DNA from: Pyxicephalus adspersus
Taxonomy: Eukaryota > Chordata > Amphibia > Anura > Pyxicephalidae
Assembly (NCBI RefSeq): GCF_032062135.1
Contig: NC_092858.1
Location: forward strand, 168,577,542-168,641,541
Reading direction: 5' to 3'
Length of the DNA stretch: 64,000 nucleotides
Below, one piece after another: positions 1-13,134 of this stretch (within the stretch, counting starts at the first letter, position 1; each line of letters opens with the position of its first letter). The notes beneath the pieces were generated by a model that made no database searches, was not told the DNA's origin, and worked only from the letters and a program-made list of their open reading frames with translations. The translations under genes were made by a program, and so were the position numbers.

Positions 1-460
1 GAACTGCAAGAGCAATTCGCTCCCCTGATTGCTCTTGCAGCCCTAGCGTAACTGTAGTATGTGTTCTTGGATGGAGAATCTCTATCCAAGAACACATACG
101 GAACAGCGTTACGTGGCCCCCAGTTCCCACGCTCCGTGGACTTATCAGACCGGTGACTGTGGGAATGGAACTGTAGATGAACTCTCAATGGAGAAACTCT
201 ATTGAGAGTTCATCTGGAGTCACAGCTGGCACTTGCGTACCTCCAATTAGCTGTGACCGCGGTGATGATAAGTACAGCCCGGTGACCGTGGCAACTGAAG
301 TCAGATGAGAGTGATTGGCTGAGGAAAGGTAAACCAATCACAGAGCTCTAGAGGTGAATGAATAGGGAGACTTGTCCTCATTTAACCTCTAGTGCCTGGG
401 GATCCCACACTGACAAGAGGATTCCCACAACTGTGCAGCCGTGGGAATCATCCTGTAATT
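1..460. repeat. Array of consecutive stem-loops with a recurring spacer
   Basis: At least five inverted repeats follow one another. Perfect stems are seen at 4-16/28-40 (13 bp), 57-72/84-99 (16 bp), 176-189/201-214 (14 bp) and 311-318/333-340 (8 bp), with a further stem near 420-428/441-449. The loops of the second and third hairpins are alike (GGAGAA..CTCT). The spacers are related (GGTGACYGTGG, AACTGTAG, AGTCACAG) and form outer stems of their own, for example 219-227 with 249-257. The stem sequences differ from hairpin to hairpin while the spacers recur. No coding potential is apparent. The family is not recognised. Confidence 0.7.
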
Positions 461-480
461 GTGGGATAACCTGTAAAAAA

Positions 481-1453
481 ATAAAAGTTAGTTACACAAA
501 CAACACACATTCAATAAATAACTTTAACAATAAAGCCTCTTTTTTTTTTTTACACATATTTTTACACACAATTTCGTGAGGTCGAATCCTGTGTTTTTCG
601 GGTTGGGTCTATCCGAATTTGAACAGCTATATTCGAGTCGAATATAAGGACAACCCGAATTCGAACACCAACAGTAATTAATAGGCAGCATGGCGTCAGT
701 TACTGTATAAACCTTTCTTCCTTTTTTACACATAAAAGTTAACTTTTATTTAGCATTTGTTTGTTTTATAACTCCTTTATTTCCTTCTTCCTTTAGCTGA
801 CGTTTTTTACTATTCACATTTTTTAATGCTTTTATTTGTATTGGTAGCCTAAAATACTTTGCACCAGTAACATAATTCCAGTGCCTTTATAAAAGGGACA
901 AATGTCAAAAATAATTATTTTGCTGAGTTACACACTGGTTAAATTCCTGTGTGGATTATGGTTGTGATACTGGTAATAAAACATGGCTGCCCCACACCTC
1001 TATTGGGATGTTCTTGAACCAAAAGTTTGTAACTTTAAGGTTTAATACTCTTAACCAGGGCACTGTGCATGGTAATGATTAGGTTCAATCCACCTTTGCT
1101 TGAGGGTGGATGGGACTCTTTAACATCTTCACCTAGAAGACCCTGCGCAGGCACTGCTCACATATTAGAATTCCTGTACAGTTCAGCAGCCTTTAACATC
1201 TAATGGGTGCAGGTCCAGCTTTAGTAATGGACTCTATGATGTGATTTTTTTTCACATTTTACCTTCATAGCCCTTCCTGCCTTCCTCCTGTTTTTTTCAA
1301 TCCCCCATTCTCACTTCTTGTCCTCCTGCCATTCTATCATTTGGGTCCTTTGGCAATGTCCCTGTTTTTTTTACCCCAAATCTGGCCCTAAGAATCCGAA
1401 GTTCTACTATAGGTTCTAATAAATTCTCCATTATTCTATCATCCCCATTGTAG
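481..1453. other. Non-coding stretch left of the first visible Mx A exon
   Basis: AT-rich sequence with no exon that could be supported. About 570-660 holds a TTCGAAT-rich patch resembling the ends of frog hAT elements. The Mx exon carrying the DLPG motif, which should come immediately before 1454, was looked for here and not found, so that intron must be longer than about 1.4 kb. Confidence 0.5.
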
Positions 1454-4400
1454 ATCAAGCTAATGATCACAAAATACATAAAAAGACAAGAAACCATCAA
1501 TTTGGCTGTGGTTCCTTGTAATGTAGATGTTGCAACAACAGAGGCTCTGGAAATGGCCCGAGAAGTGGATCCAAAAGGAAACCGGACTTTAGGTAAATAC
1601 AATTACAATTATTCATTAAGAGCCATTGCCTTGGTATTAAAACTGTATATAGGGGAATGGGGTCATTCTACAGGGATGCAATGGTCTGCAGGTTGTGTCC
1701 ACCTAGGGGCTGTCCTAGCACACATGTTAACATTCCAGCACATTATCTGGTTTCCTTTACAGGGATTCTGACCAAACCTGACTTGGTTGATAAAGGAACA
1801 GAACAACAAGTCTTGTGCACAGTCCAGAATAAAGTGTACCCTCTTAAAAAAGGATATATGATGGTGAAATGCCGGGGACAGAAAGAAATCCAGGATAACA
1901 TTTCCCTGCAAGATGCATTAAAAAAGGAAAAAGAATTCTTTACCAATCATCAAGACTTCAGGTGACATTCATGGTTATATCTACTAGCTGGAAATGTATA
2001 ATTTCTCATTTCTCCAATGTACTTACCTATTGTGAAGGTTTTAGCAAACCACACTGCAGAATAATTTCTGCTTTTCTATGGATGAGGACTCATAGATTCC
2101 AATTCCTTTTACCCTGAAGTTGGATTCTCTTTGTCTGCTATAGGCAAATGATCCATCCAAGTTTAGGCTGTGAGGTTACAGCAATACTCACTGTACTGCA
2201 GTGGATGTTAACATACAAGGGGACCCATCATAGCCCTACTGGGACACACATAATATTCAGTACAGGAGATTGTAAGAGACTTCAGATATATAGGAGGTGA
2301 TGATTAAAGAATGCAGATGTACATTAGGAGCAGTTGGAAGTTGAACACACTGCAGGAACAGAGACTAGAAATGTTCTACTTGATGATCCAAGGAATATTG
2401 CTACAGATCATGGTCATTACATCCTCTTTATCAATAAATGCTGCCATTACTGTCTGCTGGGTCTGCAAATGACTACACAGCAACTTCCAAAAGGTCACAT
2501 GCGCCCCTTAGTCTGGGGGTGGAGAAACAGCACTACCAGAAAAGAAATGGAGGTTCAATCAATGTCAAAATCTGAATTTAAGTAGCCCAGGGCAGAGTAA
2601 TCATAAAAATGCAAAAGCCTTACAAACATGATACCAGTGGATACACACAGCACTTAACACAGAGGTTGTTGGCTAGACATGTCCATTGGCCTTCATATCA
2701 TGGAATCAGGTGAGCTAAGAAGTTTGGGGTTTTGGGCTTTTGGGCAATAGGTTACTCTCAAGTCTGCTTCTGGTAGAATGTTTGTTTGCCTGAAGAAAGA
2801 AAGAGGATTGTGGTGTGCAGCCTGCTGAGAGTAGGATGAGATTAACTGCACCTATAGCTAGTCTGTGCTATACATAAAGAAGTTTTTTTCTAAAATTGGC
2901 TTAAAATTGTTTTGTTTCTAGGCCTCTCCTTGATGCTGGACTAGCTACAATCCCCAATCTGGCGGAAAGGCTCAGCAAAGAACTTGTGACACACATTGCC
3001 GTGAGTAGATTCATTTTTTCCAATTAGCAATCTATCAGATATGACCCTGTCATTCATTGTGGGGAGTCAGATCATTTTTTATCCTCTGGCCTTTTATATG
3101 CTAATCATTTTATTAGGGTCATCCGGTTTCTGGCTGCAGATGCAGCATGCGTTTGATATCAGTTTGAGTTTTCTTAGAAGGTCACATAGGTTGTTCTGTG
3201 CTATGGAGAGAGGAGGTAGGAGGATGATGGACTGACACCCTATTATATTCCCCTCCATTGAAATTCCCAGTAATCATTCCCAATAAGTGGCAGATTGATG
3301 AAGGGCGTTGAGAGACTTCTATAGATGTCAGATTTTTACCTGAAATGAGCAGGATGGTTGTAATCTGGCAAAAATCATCAGACAACTGTACATAGCTTTA
3401 GCCTTAGACACATAAAGAAAGATATAAACATATTATATCTGCTATATAAAAGGAACATATGTATTCTCATATGTATACATTCATATATGTATTCTAGAGA
3501 TTGGTGGATAAATTATGAAAAAATATGTTTTCTACATTTTACTAAGTAGGGTCTATAGAGATTACCTTTTTTAACACCTTTAAAATTAATAAGAATAATA
3601 ATCATATTAATTCTCAATGAACAAATAATGACTTTTTTTTTATTTTCTGCAGAAATCATTGCCTAATATAAAATATCAGATTAAACGTAAACTGCAAGAG
3701 GCAGAGGATGAACTGAATGTAATTGGTGGAGGACTGCCAGACTCAGACGATGAAAGAATCCAGTTTCTTATGAAGGTAAGTGACAAGGAACATTCCTGTA
3801 GTAGCACACAACTGAAGAATACTATATAAAATACTGATATGATATTTGCTACATGATTAGGAGAACTCTTTATAACAGACTGTCACTTTATTCAATACAC
3901 TTAGTAGAAGTTGCAAGTTTGTCACTGTTGTATTCATAATAATAATTCTGCCTTCTACCAAATGTTCCTTAAAGTACTCTAGTCATCCATATTCACAATG
4001 ACTGTCTCAGATTTGTGTCTTTCTATTGGTATTATCACGCTTCTTGCAGTATTCCTCATATGATGTTTGGTGGCTTGGGGTTGTTGTCAGATCGATCTGC
4101 CATTGACATAAAGATACTTTTTTCTCATATATGAAGGGAGCCATGGGTACTCACCACATAGTTCAATACAATGGTGACTTTTCCGACCATTCAGTAATTC
4201 TGCCAAGATTGTGCCTTTCTGTTCCTTGTCAGTTAGATTGGACTTAGTCAGGATGCATGGAAAAGGTTTTATCTCAGCAGTTGTTGAGTGCAGTTGTGAC
4301 AAAAAGCCATCAGAGGCTAGAGAAATTTAGTACAACAAGCTTGTAGCATTTATTTCTGTTGCTTCTTTTCCATCATTAGATAATTACAGATTTTACTGCT

Positions 4401-7400
4401 GCAATTAAAGAAATAGTAACTGGGGAACAAGATGGGGAAAGTGAAGATTTAAAACTCTTCAAAAACCTGAGAAAACTTTTCAATTCCTGGGACAAAGATA
4501 TTAAACATTCCAGCTTACAATGTGAGTATGAGATTGATTCATGGTATTCATGAGGGAGGGACTTAAAAAACAGTAACCAACCGAATCTCTATTCCCGAAA
4601 CCGAAGCTCTATTCTTTACTTGAAGACCAAAATAAAATCTGATTGATTTGGGCAAGACAGACTCTTTCCAAAAGGTTGTTAATTACAAAAACTCTTGGAA
4701 GGCAGTTGGTCTTTGGTAAAAAAAAAAGAAAGTAAGTAAAAAGAAGTAAGAAAGATCATCACTGATGGGCCAGGATTGAATGGTAGAGTCTATTCCACTT
4801 GGAGCTCCAATTCCATGGATTTAAATAAAAAAGGTATTACAGGTATTTCCCTATACAGTTATCACATGACAATATTCTCAGACATAAGGGAGAATCTGAG
4901 CAAAAAACTGAGATTTTTGACTTGCTTGCTGACAATGAAGCAAAATATCACAGCCTTTGCATCCCTGATGAACCATGCTCAATGTGTGCACAAGGACTAA
5001 CCATTTTAGGCTACCCAGTTGTAAACCAGTATTTCCACATGCTTTTTTAACTTGGATAATAAAAAGCCTGGTAAAAAAGTTTTTAGGTTCATTTAACTTT
5101 AAACCTGCCATTTCCAACAAAGCATTTAAATTCACATTGGTAAAAGCATGCGTATTGTGGTTGGTGCAAAGACCTACAGTATGCGTCACCAGAACCCCGG
5201 GGCAATCCAACTCACTGCCCCATTTCCTATCCAGAAAGGCCAATTAAAGAATCTGCTTTCAGTGATAGGGAAGGGGGCCATGCTACATTGTAGCTATTTA
5301 TTGTAGAGTGTGTTATAAAATGTTGGTGTTTTAAAAATGAATGATAATAAAGATAATAATGATAATGCCACCATTTGTGCTAAGTGGTTACGTGCATCGA
5401 TGATTATTATAAATGTTTGAGGATTGTCTACTCATCCCACTGTTCCTTTTACTGTTTATTAGGAATAGAATTTGAACTTGCTACACCTTGGGTTTACTCT
5501 GAGATAGTTTACCTTTCAAAAGCTTTGTGAATAATAATGGTCTGAGAAGATACCCCGCCTAATACCCACCAGCCAATGAGACATTACATTAAAACCGTGT
5601 CTTCCAGCAGGTTAATAAGTACACAGTGAGCATGCTCTCTACTATTTAGTCTAGCAGCAGGCTCCCATTACCACCCCCTAAGATTCACTTACATATTTCC
5701 TTGTGAGATGTTGACCTGGTCTGTACTGAAGCTCTGGTAGTTTTGTAAATTACTATTGTGTATATTTTTAGAAAACCAGAATAATTTTTCAAGTAAAATA
5801 GAAATAAGCAATACAAATGGCTGCGAGTGAACTGCATAAGTGTTCCCCTTATACGCCTTTTTATCTATAATCACCTTGGAAAAGTGCTGAGGTTTCGGAT
5901 TAGAAAGTCCAGCATTTCAAAAGAAGATGGATAAAGACACATTGTATAAAATTAAGTTAGGATAGGATAAAGAAGTCGGGTAACAGAGTGTATTAATTTT
6001 CAGTACTGATAGAAAAAGTATAATAAATATGACATAGTTTAATTATGACTTTATTTTTTTAAGTTGTGCATGATCTGAGGAAAGAAAGGAATTTTTATGA
6101 AAACTACGTCCGTGGAAGGGAACTCCTGGGGTTCACCAACTATAGGAAAATGGAGAACATGTTGCACAAGCAGATCTTGACCTTTCAGGAACCTGCCATT
6201 AAGATGCTGCACACTATCAGTGGTAAGATTGTATTGATAAAGAAAATTTCATTGTAAGCCGCCAGGGTCCACTTTAATAGGTACACTGCATGGTACTAAT
6301 AAAATGGCATGTATATGGTCCGAGCTACACAGACGCAGGAAACTTGGTCTTTCAAGAATAGGCAATGCACACATGCTAGTTTTTCTCACCAGGCACCTTT
6401 TTTGGACCCCACAGGAACCTCATACCACACTCATACCACTGCCCCTATAATCACCCCAGATCATACCATTGCCCCCACAGGGACCTGATTATTACACTGC
6501 ATCCACAGACACTCCAGACCAGCGATCACCAATCGCGGTCAGGTGTCGGTGATTTTAGACCACTGCTCCAGACCATAACACTGCCCCAACTGGCACCTCA
6601 GGTCATAACACTGTCCCTACAGGCAGCCCAGACCATAAGACTGACCCCACAGGCAGTCCAGATCATAACACTGCCCCCACAGGCACCTCAGATTGTAACA
6701 AAGTCCAAAGAGGCACCCCCCGGATCATAACACTGCCCCCACAGAGTCCCTAGATCATAACACTGTCCCCACAGGAACCTCAGATCATAACACTGCCCCG
6801 ACAGGCACCCCAGATCATAAAACTGCCAAAACAAGCATCCTAGATCATAGCACTGCCTCCACTGGCACCCCAGATCATAAAACCGCCCCAACAAACACCC
6901 CAGATCATAACTGCCTCCACAGGCACCTTAGATCGTAACACTGCACCCACAGAGACCCCAGATCATAACACTGCCCCCCCAGGAACTTCAGATAATAACA
7001 CTGACCCGACAGGTGCCGAAAATCCTAACTCTACCTAAACTAGCATATGAGATCATAGCATTGCCCCTACAAGCCTGTATGTTAGACCTTATGCATGTTG
7101 GGTTCATCAACTTATCCACTTCTGATGCACCTATCACTCTGGAACAGGGTAAATCTGGACTCATTAGACCATATGACCTTTTTCTTCTCCCCCCAGTCCA
7201 GTCTTCATACTCCCTAGAAAACTAAAGGCTTTTTTGGATAGGAAGGGTACAAAGCTGTTTAGTCTCAATACCTTGAGTTGTCTTTGCAGTGCTCATGAGG
7301 AATGAGGAAATGCCCTTACTTTCACCAATAAACATGGTAGTGAGTTCTACTGTGAATTTTTTACAATCTAATTTTACCAAATGTTAAATTATCTTCGATA

Positions 7401-10400
7401 AAGATCATTCACAATTTTTTCCAATTACGTTTGTTACTTGAAGGTGATGAAAAACCGCTATCCTTCCAGGATTTATTAATGCATTGGAAAGTTCTTAACT
7501 CAATGTTATTAGTTTGGGCAACCTTAGTTGTTTTCTTTAAATAATGCAGGCCAATAATTTGAATCTTCTGGAACATTGTAACATCTTCTACACGTCTAGG
7601 AGATATATCTTCCAACAGTTTTTTTTTCAGGATTAGATAGGGAACATTATTATTATTAAACTGGATTTATATAGCGCCAACATATTACGGTTGCAAATGA
7701 CAGACAAATACAGACAGTGATGCAGGAGGAGGAGAGGACCCTGCCCCGAAGAGCTTACAATCTAGGAGGTGGGGCAAGTATCACACAATGGGAGGGGGGA
7801 TTTGAAAAGATGGGTTTCGAGTGCTCTATTAAATGAGCAGAAAATAGGAGCAAGCCGAATAGGATGAGGAAGACCATTCCAGAGAGTTGGGGCAGCTTTA
7901 GAAAAGTCTTGGAGTCATGCGTGTGAGGCATTAGAAAAATCCTGCCTTTGAATTAGAAAATGTTGGTTAATAAATATTTTTTTTAATTCCTTGTCCTTCA
8001 AAAGGTTTTCCTTGAAAATGCCAGCAAATCTGCACATCCAACTTGTGGATTACAAACATTGGTTAACCTCTTTTGTGACCTCCATTCATCAACCCCCAAA
8101 TTTCACCTTGGATTCATAAACCATGAGTAATCGTTATTTTACATTTTGTTGAAAACATTTATGAATAGACGTTTATTGGTAATGATGGAATAGATTAAAT
8201 AATATCAGGGGATGCCTAGTACTGATTTGGCTTTTCTGCTTTTTTTTCTTGTTAGAATTGGTACAGAAATGTTTTATAAATGAAGCATCAAAATGGTTTG
8301 AGAAGTTTGGAAAACTGCATGAGGCTGCAATGGTAAGCCTGATTAAGTGACAAATTTCAAAATTGGAAAAATACTTTTTTGACTAACTTTAGGAATTTCA
8401 GACATGTTCCAGTGCTTGCAAATAGCTTGAAATGTTTTCTAAATCTTTTTTGGTATTGTAAAATAGGGGGTAATTTAATATGTAAATTCAGACATTTCTT
8501 GTAAGGCGATAGTTTGCCACTTCTACTCATCTCAACTTACTATTGAATAGCATGGTCACTTATAATTGATGCAAGAGTGGGGCAGCGATTGGCCCAACCC
8601 TTGGCATAAGGCATGTCCAAAATTTCATATGAACACTTTCAGGTAATAAAGCCATGCTGGAGTTTTGGAACACTGCTCATTGAATTTGTTTCACATTCAT
8701 TCACATCTCAGCTGGTGATTCTGGTAAGTTGATCTGCCTGAACATCAGTCCCCAAGCCACTATAGTTGAGATCACATGACCAGCTGCCGTGGAAGACCCA
8801 GGTCAGCAATTTGTGCATATTAAAAAATATAAAGATTTATTTTAGTATCTCTGATAATAATAGGCTAATGTATTCAGAATGGTGTAATTGAGGAAAAGAG
8901 CTTCACATACTTTAGAAGTACAAGCACATGTAAAGCTATGGAGTGTTACTTCACAGGCAGGGTCAGCATCTGCCAATATACCAAACCATAGGCTGTACAC
9001 ATTGGAGGAGGGCGCCTCCACCAGGAAGAGGTTAGTAAGCACCCAGAGGTCTTCTAACATAGGATAGGGAACCGGGTATTTACTTTGGTAAATATAATTG
9101 AGCATTTTTTGGAAATTATTGCAAAACTGCATTTATTGGTGTTTTTTCAATTTTGTCTGCAATGGATATTTAACCACATGTTAATTAGTTACTGACTGTA
9201 TAGTGATTGGTAACTCTTTATATTTAAATATAGTTTTATTTGCCTAAATCTGCATTTTAGACTAAAAGAAGCAAAAAACAAGCAGCGTATGTACCTGAAT
9301 TTTACTTGACTTATATTCAGCCCATTGGAGTCCTTGTGCAGCAGAATTATATTTGGAGAGGGGAAAAGCAGCACAAGGAGTCAGTCATTTGTGCTACTGG
9401 GCAAAAGTTGTGCTGATAGAAGGATAGAGCAGAACAGAGAAATGAGTTCATCATTCTACTTCTCCCTGGGACAGGGATTATACCTGTAAGTGTTACTTAA
9501 AAAATAAATGCTCTGAAAGACATGGAAGAATTGAGAATTGATGAGAAGGAATCACATGGCACAAACTACAATTTCCAGTTTGTAAGAGAAACTCTATAAA
9601 GAAAAGCTTCTGGATTGGAGTCATTTGCATATCAAGTAAAATAGACAATCAATTGCAAGATCTCTGTTCTGAACATTTAATAAAATGCAACTAAACAGAC
9701 AGACAGTCTTCTGGCTGGTAATCAACTAGAACAGTGGTCGCCAACCAGTGGTCCACGAGAAAGTTTTGGTGGTCCACAGAAAATTTTGGACATTATTGGC
9801 AATTTTTATATTTTACTAATAATAAAACAAAAATAATATTCTAATAAATTCTTATTTTCTGATTGACAATGTTCTCCTTTAAATTGCACTAAATTCACAA
9901 ACTGTACTAGGGACAGAAAAACAAGGGAGGCGCAGCCTGACGTCAGTGTAGCCTTAAGTTGTATGAGGCAACCGTTACTGAGTTGTACACTTCTGTATTA
10001 TTTTGACCATTACAACAGTCACCCCGCTCCGCCAATACCGATTCTCAATATTTGTTTATTTCTCAGATGCTCCTTTAGGTAGGTATGACCTTTAATCGCA
10101 TCAAATAGTTTGACTTTGATTAATATCATTTCTTGTTTAGCCTTAGATTCATATTAAATAAACCCATAATGAGTGAGAAAAAGCCAACAAATATTTTGCA
10201 TTTCTTTAGTAATACCAAGGATAATGCAACTAATGATAATAGTAACAATAAAAACTTCACCTAACGGTGAGCTGATTAATGAACCAGAGCATCCACAGTC
10301 CTTGTCAGGTACCATTAGGAAGATCAATAATTTACAAATGTATTTATCGTTTTGTAAAAATTCAAACAAATGGTTTACGGGATTTAATAATATGAATTTG

Positions 10401-13102
10401 GTGGTCCGTAAGGTCCGAAAGGTTGGCGACCACTGAACTAGAAGCTTTATAAAGCATGCACAGGAGGAAAGGGGAATGATGAAACTCTATTCCTTTTAAA
10501 GATAAGAATTTTGTTTTTTAACACTAAATTTATGAAATATTTTGTGAAAATTTTGCAAAGGACAATAAAATCTTCAATACACACAATTAACCTGAAGGTT
10601 TTGGGTTCTAATGGTGCTGCATCATACCAAAAAGAATGTGGACGGCCCTGCCCTGGCTCAATGCTGCAAACTTGTTGGTCAGTTCGCTCCTATATTGAAC
10701 ACCTAATACCTAAATCCTTTTAAACATATTGTATGTTTGTTTTATTTTCCAGGACAAAATTCAAGATATTTCTCGTGCACAAGAGCAGGAAGCGGAAAAA
10801 ACAATCACATTACAGTTTGAAATGGAGGGAATCATCTATTGTCAGGATTCCATGTACAGCAAAGCTTTGTCAAATGAAAGGGCAGAGGGGACCTCTGGGA
10901 ACAAACTGCAACTACAGGAACAGGGCCAGCTGACAATAGATGAGCTAGCTTGTAAGATGCAGGCCTATTTAACTGTAAGTGTCCTTTAACAATCAACATC
11001 TGTCTTGATCTATGTGCCATATATATACATTGGATTAGGTTATGTTACCATACTATGCCTATAAATGTTCCTTCCTCTTATTAGAAACTGGAGCTACATG
11101 GAGCTAGAGAATGAGTCCAGCTGAACATGGCATGTCTTGCAAGAGCATGCTCACACAATGGCCCTGATTTATCAAAGCTCTCCAAGGCTGAAGAGGATAC
11201 ACTTTCATCAGTGAACATCAGTGATCCAGCCAACCTGAAATGGATTCCTTTAAATTAATTTGCTGTTGATTAGCAAATGTTTTCAATCCTGGACTAGATC
11301 ATTTCCAGGTTCGCTGGGTCACCCAGGTTCATTGATGAAAGTGCAGCTTTAAAAAATCAGGCCCATTCAACCTGATTTATCAAAGCTCTCCAATGCTGGA
11401 GAAAAAAGACTATGACCCTTCATAGTCTTTTTTTCTCCAGCATTGGAGAGCTTTGAACCTGGGTTAACACATCTCCTTTCTATCAGTGTGTCTAGCAGCG
11501 CTGTACAAAGTCCTTTTTCATGTCACTAACTGTCCCTCAAAGAAGCTCACAATCTAATGTCCCAAACATAGTGATATGTCATTACCATATGTTTTCCCAG
11601 ATCTATTGAAGCTTTGCTGGATCACCCAGATTCTCCTATAATAGTCTTTCTTCTCCAGTCTTGGAGTTTTTTTTTATCAAATCAGGAGCATTATATGTAG
11701 GGAAAGGGCCCTCAGAAGTTAGAGTTATGGGGTCTTAGGGCCCCCTGTTGATCCCCATTACCTGTAGCTGTAACTGAAAGTCTGGTGTTGATATACAGCA
11801 ATAAATTAAGCGGTTTCTTGCTACATGAACATGAAAACAATAAAAAATAAAATAATAAAAAACAATTAAAAATTACATGCTTTAGAGGAGAGGGATATTG
11901 TGTGGGTATGCTACCTCACTTTCTGCTTACTGCTGGAACAATATGTAGGAAATGTTTCCTTTGTATAAATTTCTGGAGTGGAGCAGATAGAGCCCACTGG
12001 TTGCTATTAACTGGAAGCCACCATATGTAGAGTACAACCTGGTGGGGGCATGCAGAGAAATACCCAGAAATTGCACGGACATCATTGGTGGAGTGATCTT
12101 CTTACCAATGTTGTCTTAATAATCCCAGCCTCATGGTGTGGTGCAGAATATGATGCTTACATTGCAAGTCACTACAGGACACTTGCTCTTAGATTGTAAG
12201 CTCTTTTAGGCAGGGTCATCTCCTCTTCCCGTGTCATTGTTTGTATCAGACCATTGCCATTTGCAACCCCTATTTAATGTACAGTACTGCATAATATGTT
12301 GGTGCTATATAAATATTGCTTATTAATTATTAATAATAATAATAATAATATCACCCAATGATGGTGCGCCATTCCCAATGACACTGGGTCATCATTCCTT
12401 TCACAGACACGGGGCACTATTCCTCCCACTGACACCATGACTCCATTTTTTCCAATGAGGACTAATACAGGGGGCCATTTGTCCTATAAAGACAGAGCAC
12501 CATTTCTTCCACTGACACAGGGCATATTGACTCTATTTACAGAGGGGGGCATTTCTCCCACTTATCAGGGACACAGTTCCTCCTGCTGACACAGAGTGGA
12601 TCCCCTGACCAGCATCAGTAATGGTGTATTGTTTTCTTGCTCTACTGACTGTGAGCCAATTTTTCTACGCCTGCACACTGGCACTGGGGCATTTATTACT
12701 AACCAATGAAACATGGGAAGTATTTACTATTTACACCAGGTCATTTATTAGTTTCTGAGCAGTGAATAATAGGGCACTTTGTCTAAAAAGTCTTCTTTTT
12801 AAAACAAAAAAAAATGTTTTTTTCTGGAACTCCACTTAAAAAACATATTTAACACTTTTTGTTTGCAGGAAGCAACAACTCGTCTGTCCAATCAGATTCC
12901 TCTCATCATACAACATTACGTTCTGAAAGAAAATTCGAACAAACTACACACCCAGATGTTGCTTCTGATACAAAACAAGCAGAATACACATCTTCTAGAG
13001 GAAACTCATGAACTGTCTGAACAGAGACAGAAACTAAAGAACCAAATTCAGCGTCTCAGACTGGCTCAAGAACGTGTGACAAAATTCACTGGACACAGTT
13101 AG
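1454..13102 (+). CDS. mx1: Mx A: interferon-induced dynamin-like GTPase Mx, 3' nine exons (5' part outside window)
   Basis: Coding exons: 1454-1592, 1763-1961, 2922-3000, 3653-3775, 4380-4521, 6064-6222, 8256-8332, 10753-10974, 12869-13102 (stop TAG). All have AG/GT borders and compatible phases, and they join into 457 residues with no stop. The protein runs from the end of the GTPase domain ([18 protein letters not shown], then G4 TKPD) through the bundle signalling element and stalk ([13 protein letters not shown]) to the C-terminal GTPase effector region ([11 protein letters not shown], coiled-coil-like tail). Mx proteins are large GTPases that assemble into rings and block virus ribonucleoproteins or capsids. 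The P-loop and DLPG exons are not in the window. Exon sizes match Mx B exactly up to the eighth visible exon, which is 222 nt here and 318 nt there and encodes the L4-loop region. The gene looks intact in what is visible. The symbol means the Mx family; mx1/mx2 orthology was not resolved. Confidence 0.93.
6414..7016. repeat. Imperfect minisatellite, about 30-bp unit, in Mx A intron
   Basis: Roughly twenty diverged copies of a 29-31 bp unit built around AGATCATAACACTGCCCC and CACAGGCACC. It lies in the intron between the exons ending at 6222 and starting at 8256. The open frame on the minus strand (YDLGC.. repeats) is a by-product of the repeat and not a gene. Confidence 0.85.
7640..7935 (-). 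mobile_element. Non-LTR retroelement 3' tail with ATT microsatellite
   Basis: Read on the minus strand, it has AGATTGTAAGCTCTTCGGGG, then the TATATAAAT motif and a terminal AAT run. The same unit recurs at 11485-11575, 12190-12357, 28128-28285, 31484-32080 and 58340-58470. The arrangement is that of a LINE or SINE 3' end; the family is not identified. Confidence 0.6.
9732..10435 (+). mobile_element. Internally deleted hAT transposon with perfect TIRs and 8-bp target duplication
   Basis: Perfect 15-bp terminal inverted repeats (CAGTGGTCGCCAACC at the left end) bound a 704-bp element. It is flanked by perfect 8-bp direct repeats AACTAGAA (9724-9731 and 10436-10443), the hallmark of hAT insertion. 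At 10170 a short open stretch starts with a Met-Ser-Glu-Lys-Lys peptide resembling the N-terminus of ZBED-type hAT transposases, but almost all of the transposase is missing. It is non-autonomous and sits in the Mx A intron before exon 10753-10974. Confidence 0.9.
11160..11366. mobile_element. MITE, 'AAAGCTCTCCAAGGCTGGA' family, copy 1
   Basis: A short element whose ends are inverted copies of GATTTATCAAAGCTCTCC and whose interior has TGGATCACCCAG-type inverted segments. Related copies lie at 29200-29405, 30875-31122 and 33998-34222. Confidence 0.65.
11382..11454. repeat. Near-perfect 34-bp hairpin derived from the same MITE end
   Basis: Arms 11382-11416 and 11420-11454 pair almost completely across a 3-4 base loop. 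The outer part is the MITE terminus (AAAGCTCTCCAATGCTGGAG). It looks like a MITE collapsed to its two ends. Confidence 0.7.
11485..11575 (-). mobile_element. Non-LTR 3' tail fragment
   Basis: Contains AGCGCTGTACAAAGTCC and GCTCACAATCTAATGTCC, shared with 58370-58440 and, in inverse orientation, with the SINE-like copy at 59270-59330. Confidence 0.55.
12190..12357 (+). mobile_element. Non-LTR 3' tail with (TAA)n end
   Basis: Carries AGATTGTAAGCTCTTTTAGG, GGTGCTATATAAATA and a terminal TAATAA microsatellite. It is the same family as at 7640-7935. Confidence 0.6.
12350..12610. repeat. Degenerate direct repeats in the last Mx A intron
   Basis: A loose tandem of about 50-60 bp built on CATTCCTCCCACTGACACRG. 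Copies are strongly diverged and have no open frame. Confidence 0.45.
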
Positions 13103-13128
13103 AAAATTTATTGCAAATCTGTCACTAA

Positions 13129-13134
13129 AATAAA
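13129..13134 (+). terminator. Poly(A) signal AATAAA of Mx A
   Basis: A canonical AATAAA lies 26 bp after the TAG stop of Mx A, implying a very short 3' UTR. No competing signal lies closer. Confidence 0.75.

Noticed and set aside
1..460. CRISPR array or microRNA cluster
   Set aside because: Spacers and stems do not have the CRISPR repeat/spacer layout and the genome is eukaryotic. The stems are short and perfect, unlike typical pre-miRNAs, and no small-RNA evidence is available.
4878..5243. 121-codon minus-strand open frame in the Mx A intron
   Set aside because: No family pattern and no splice or promoter context; consistent with chance.
6688..6894. Minus-strand open frame with repeated Gln-Cys-Tyr-Asp-Leu-Gly
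   Set aside because: It is a direct product of the 30-bp minisatellite and has no start context, splice sites or family.
10173..10436. 87-codon open frame
   Set aside because: Lies inside the deleted hAT element and runs out through its terminal repeat; not a gene.
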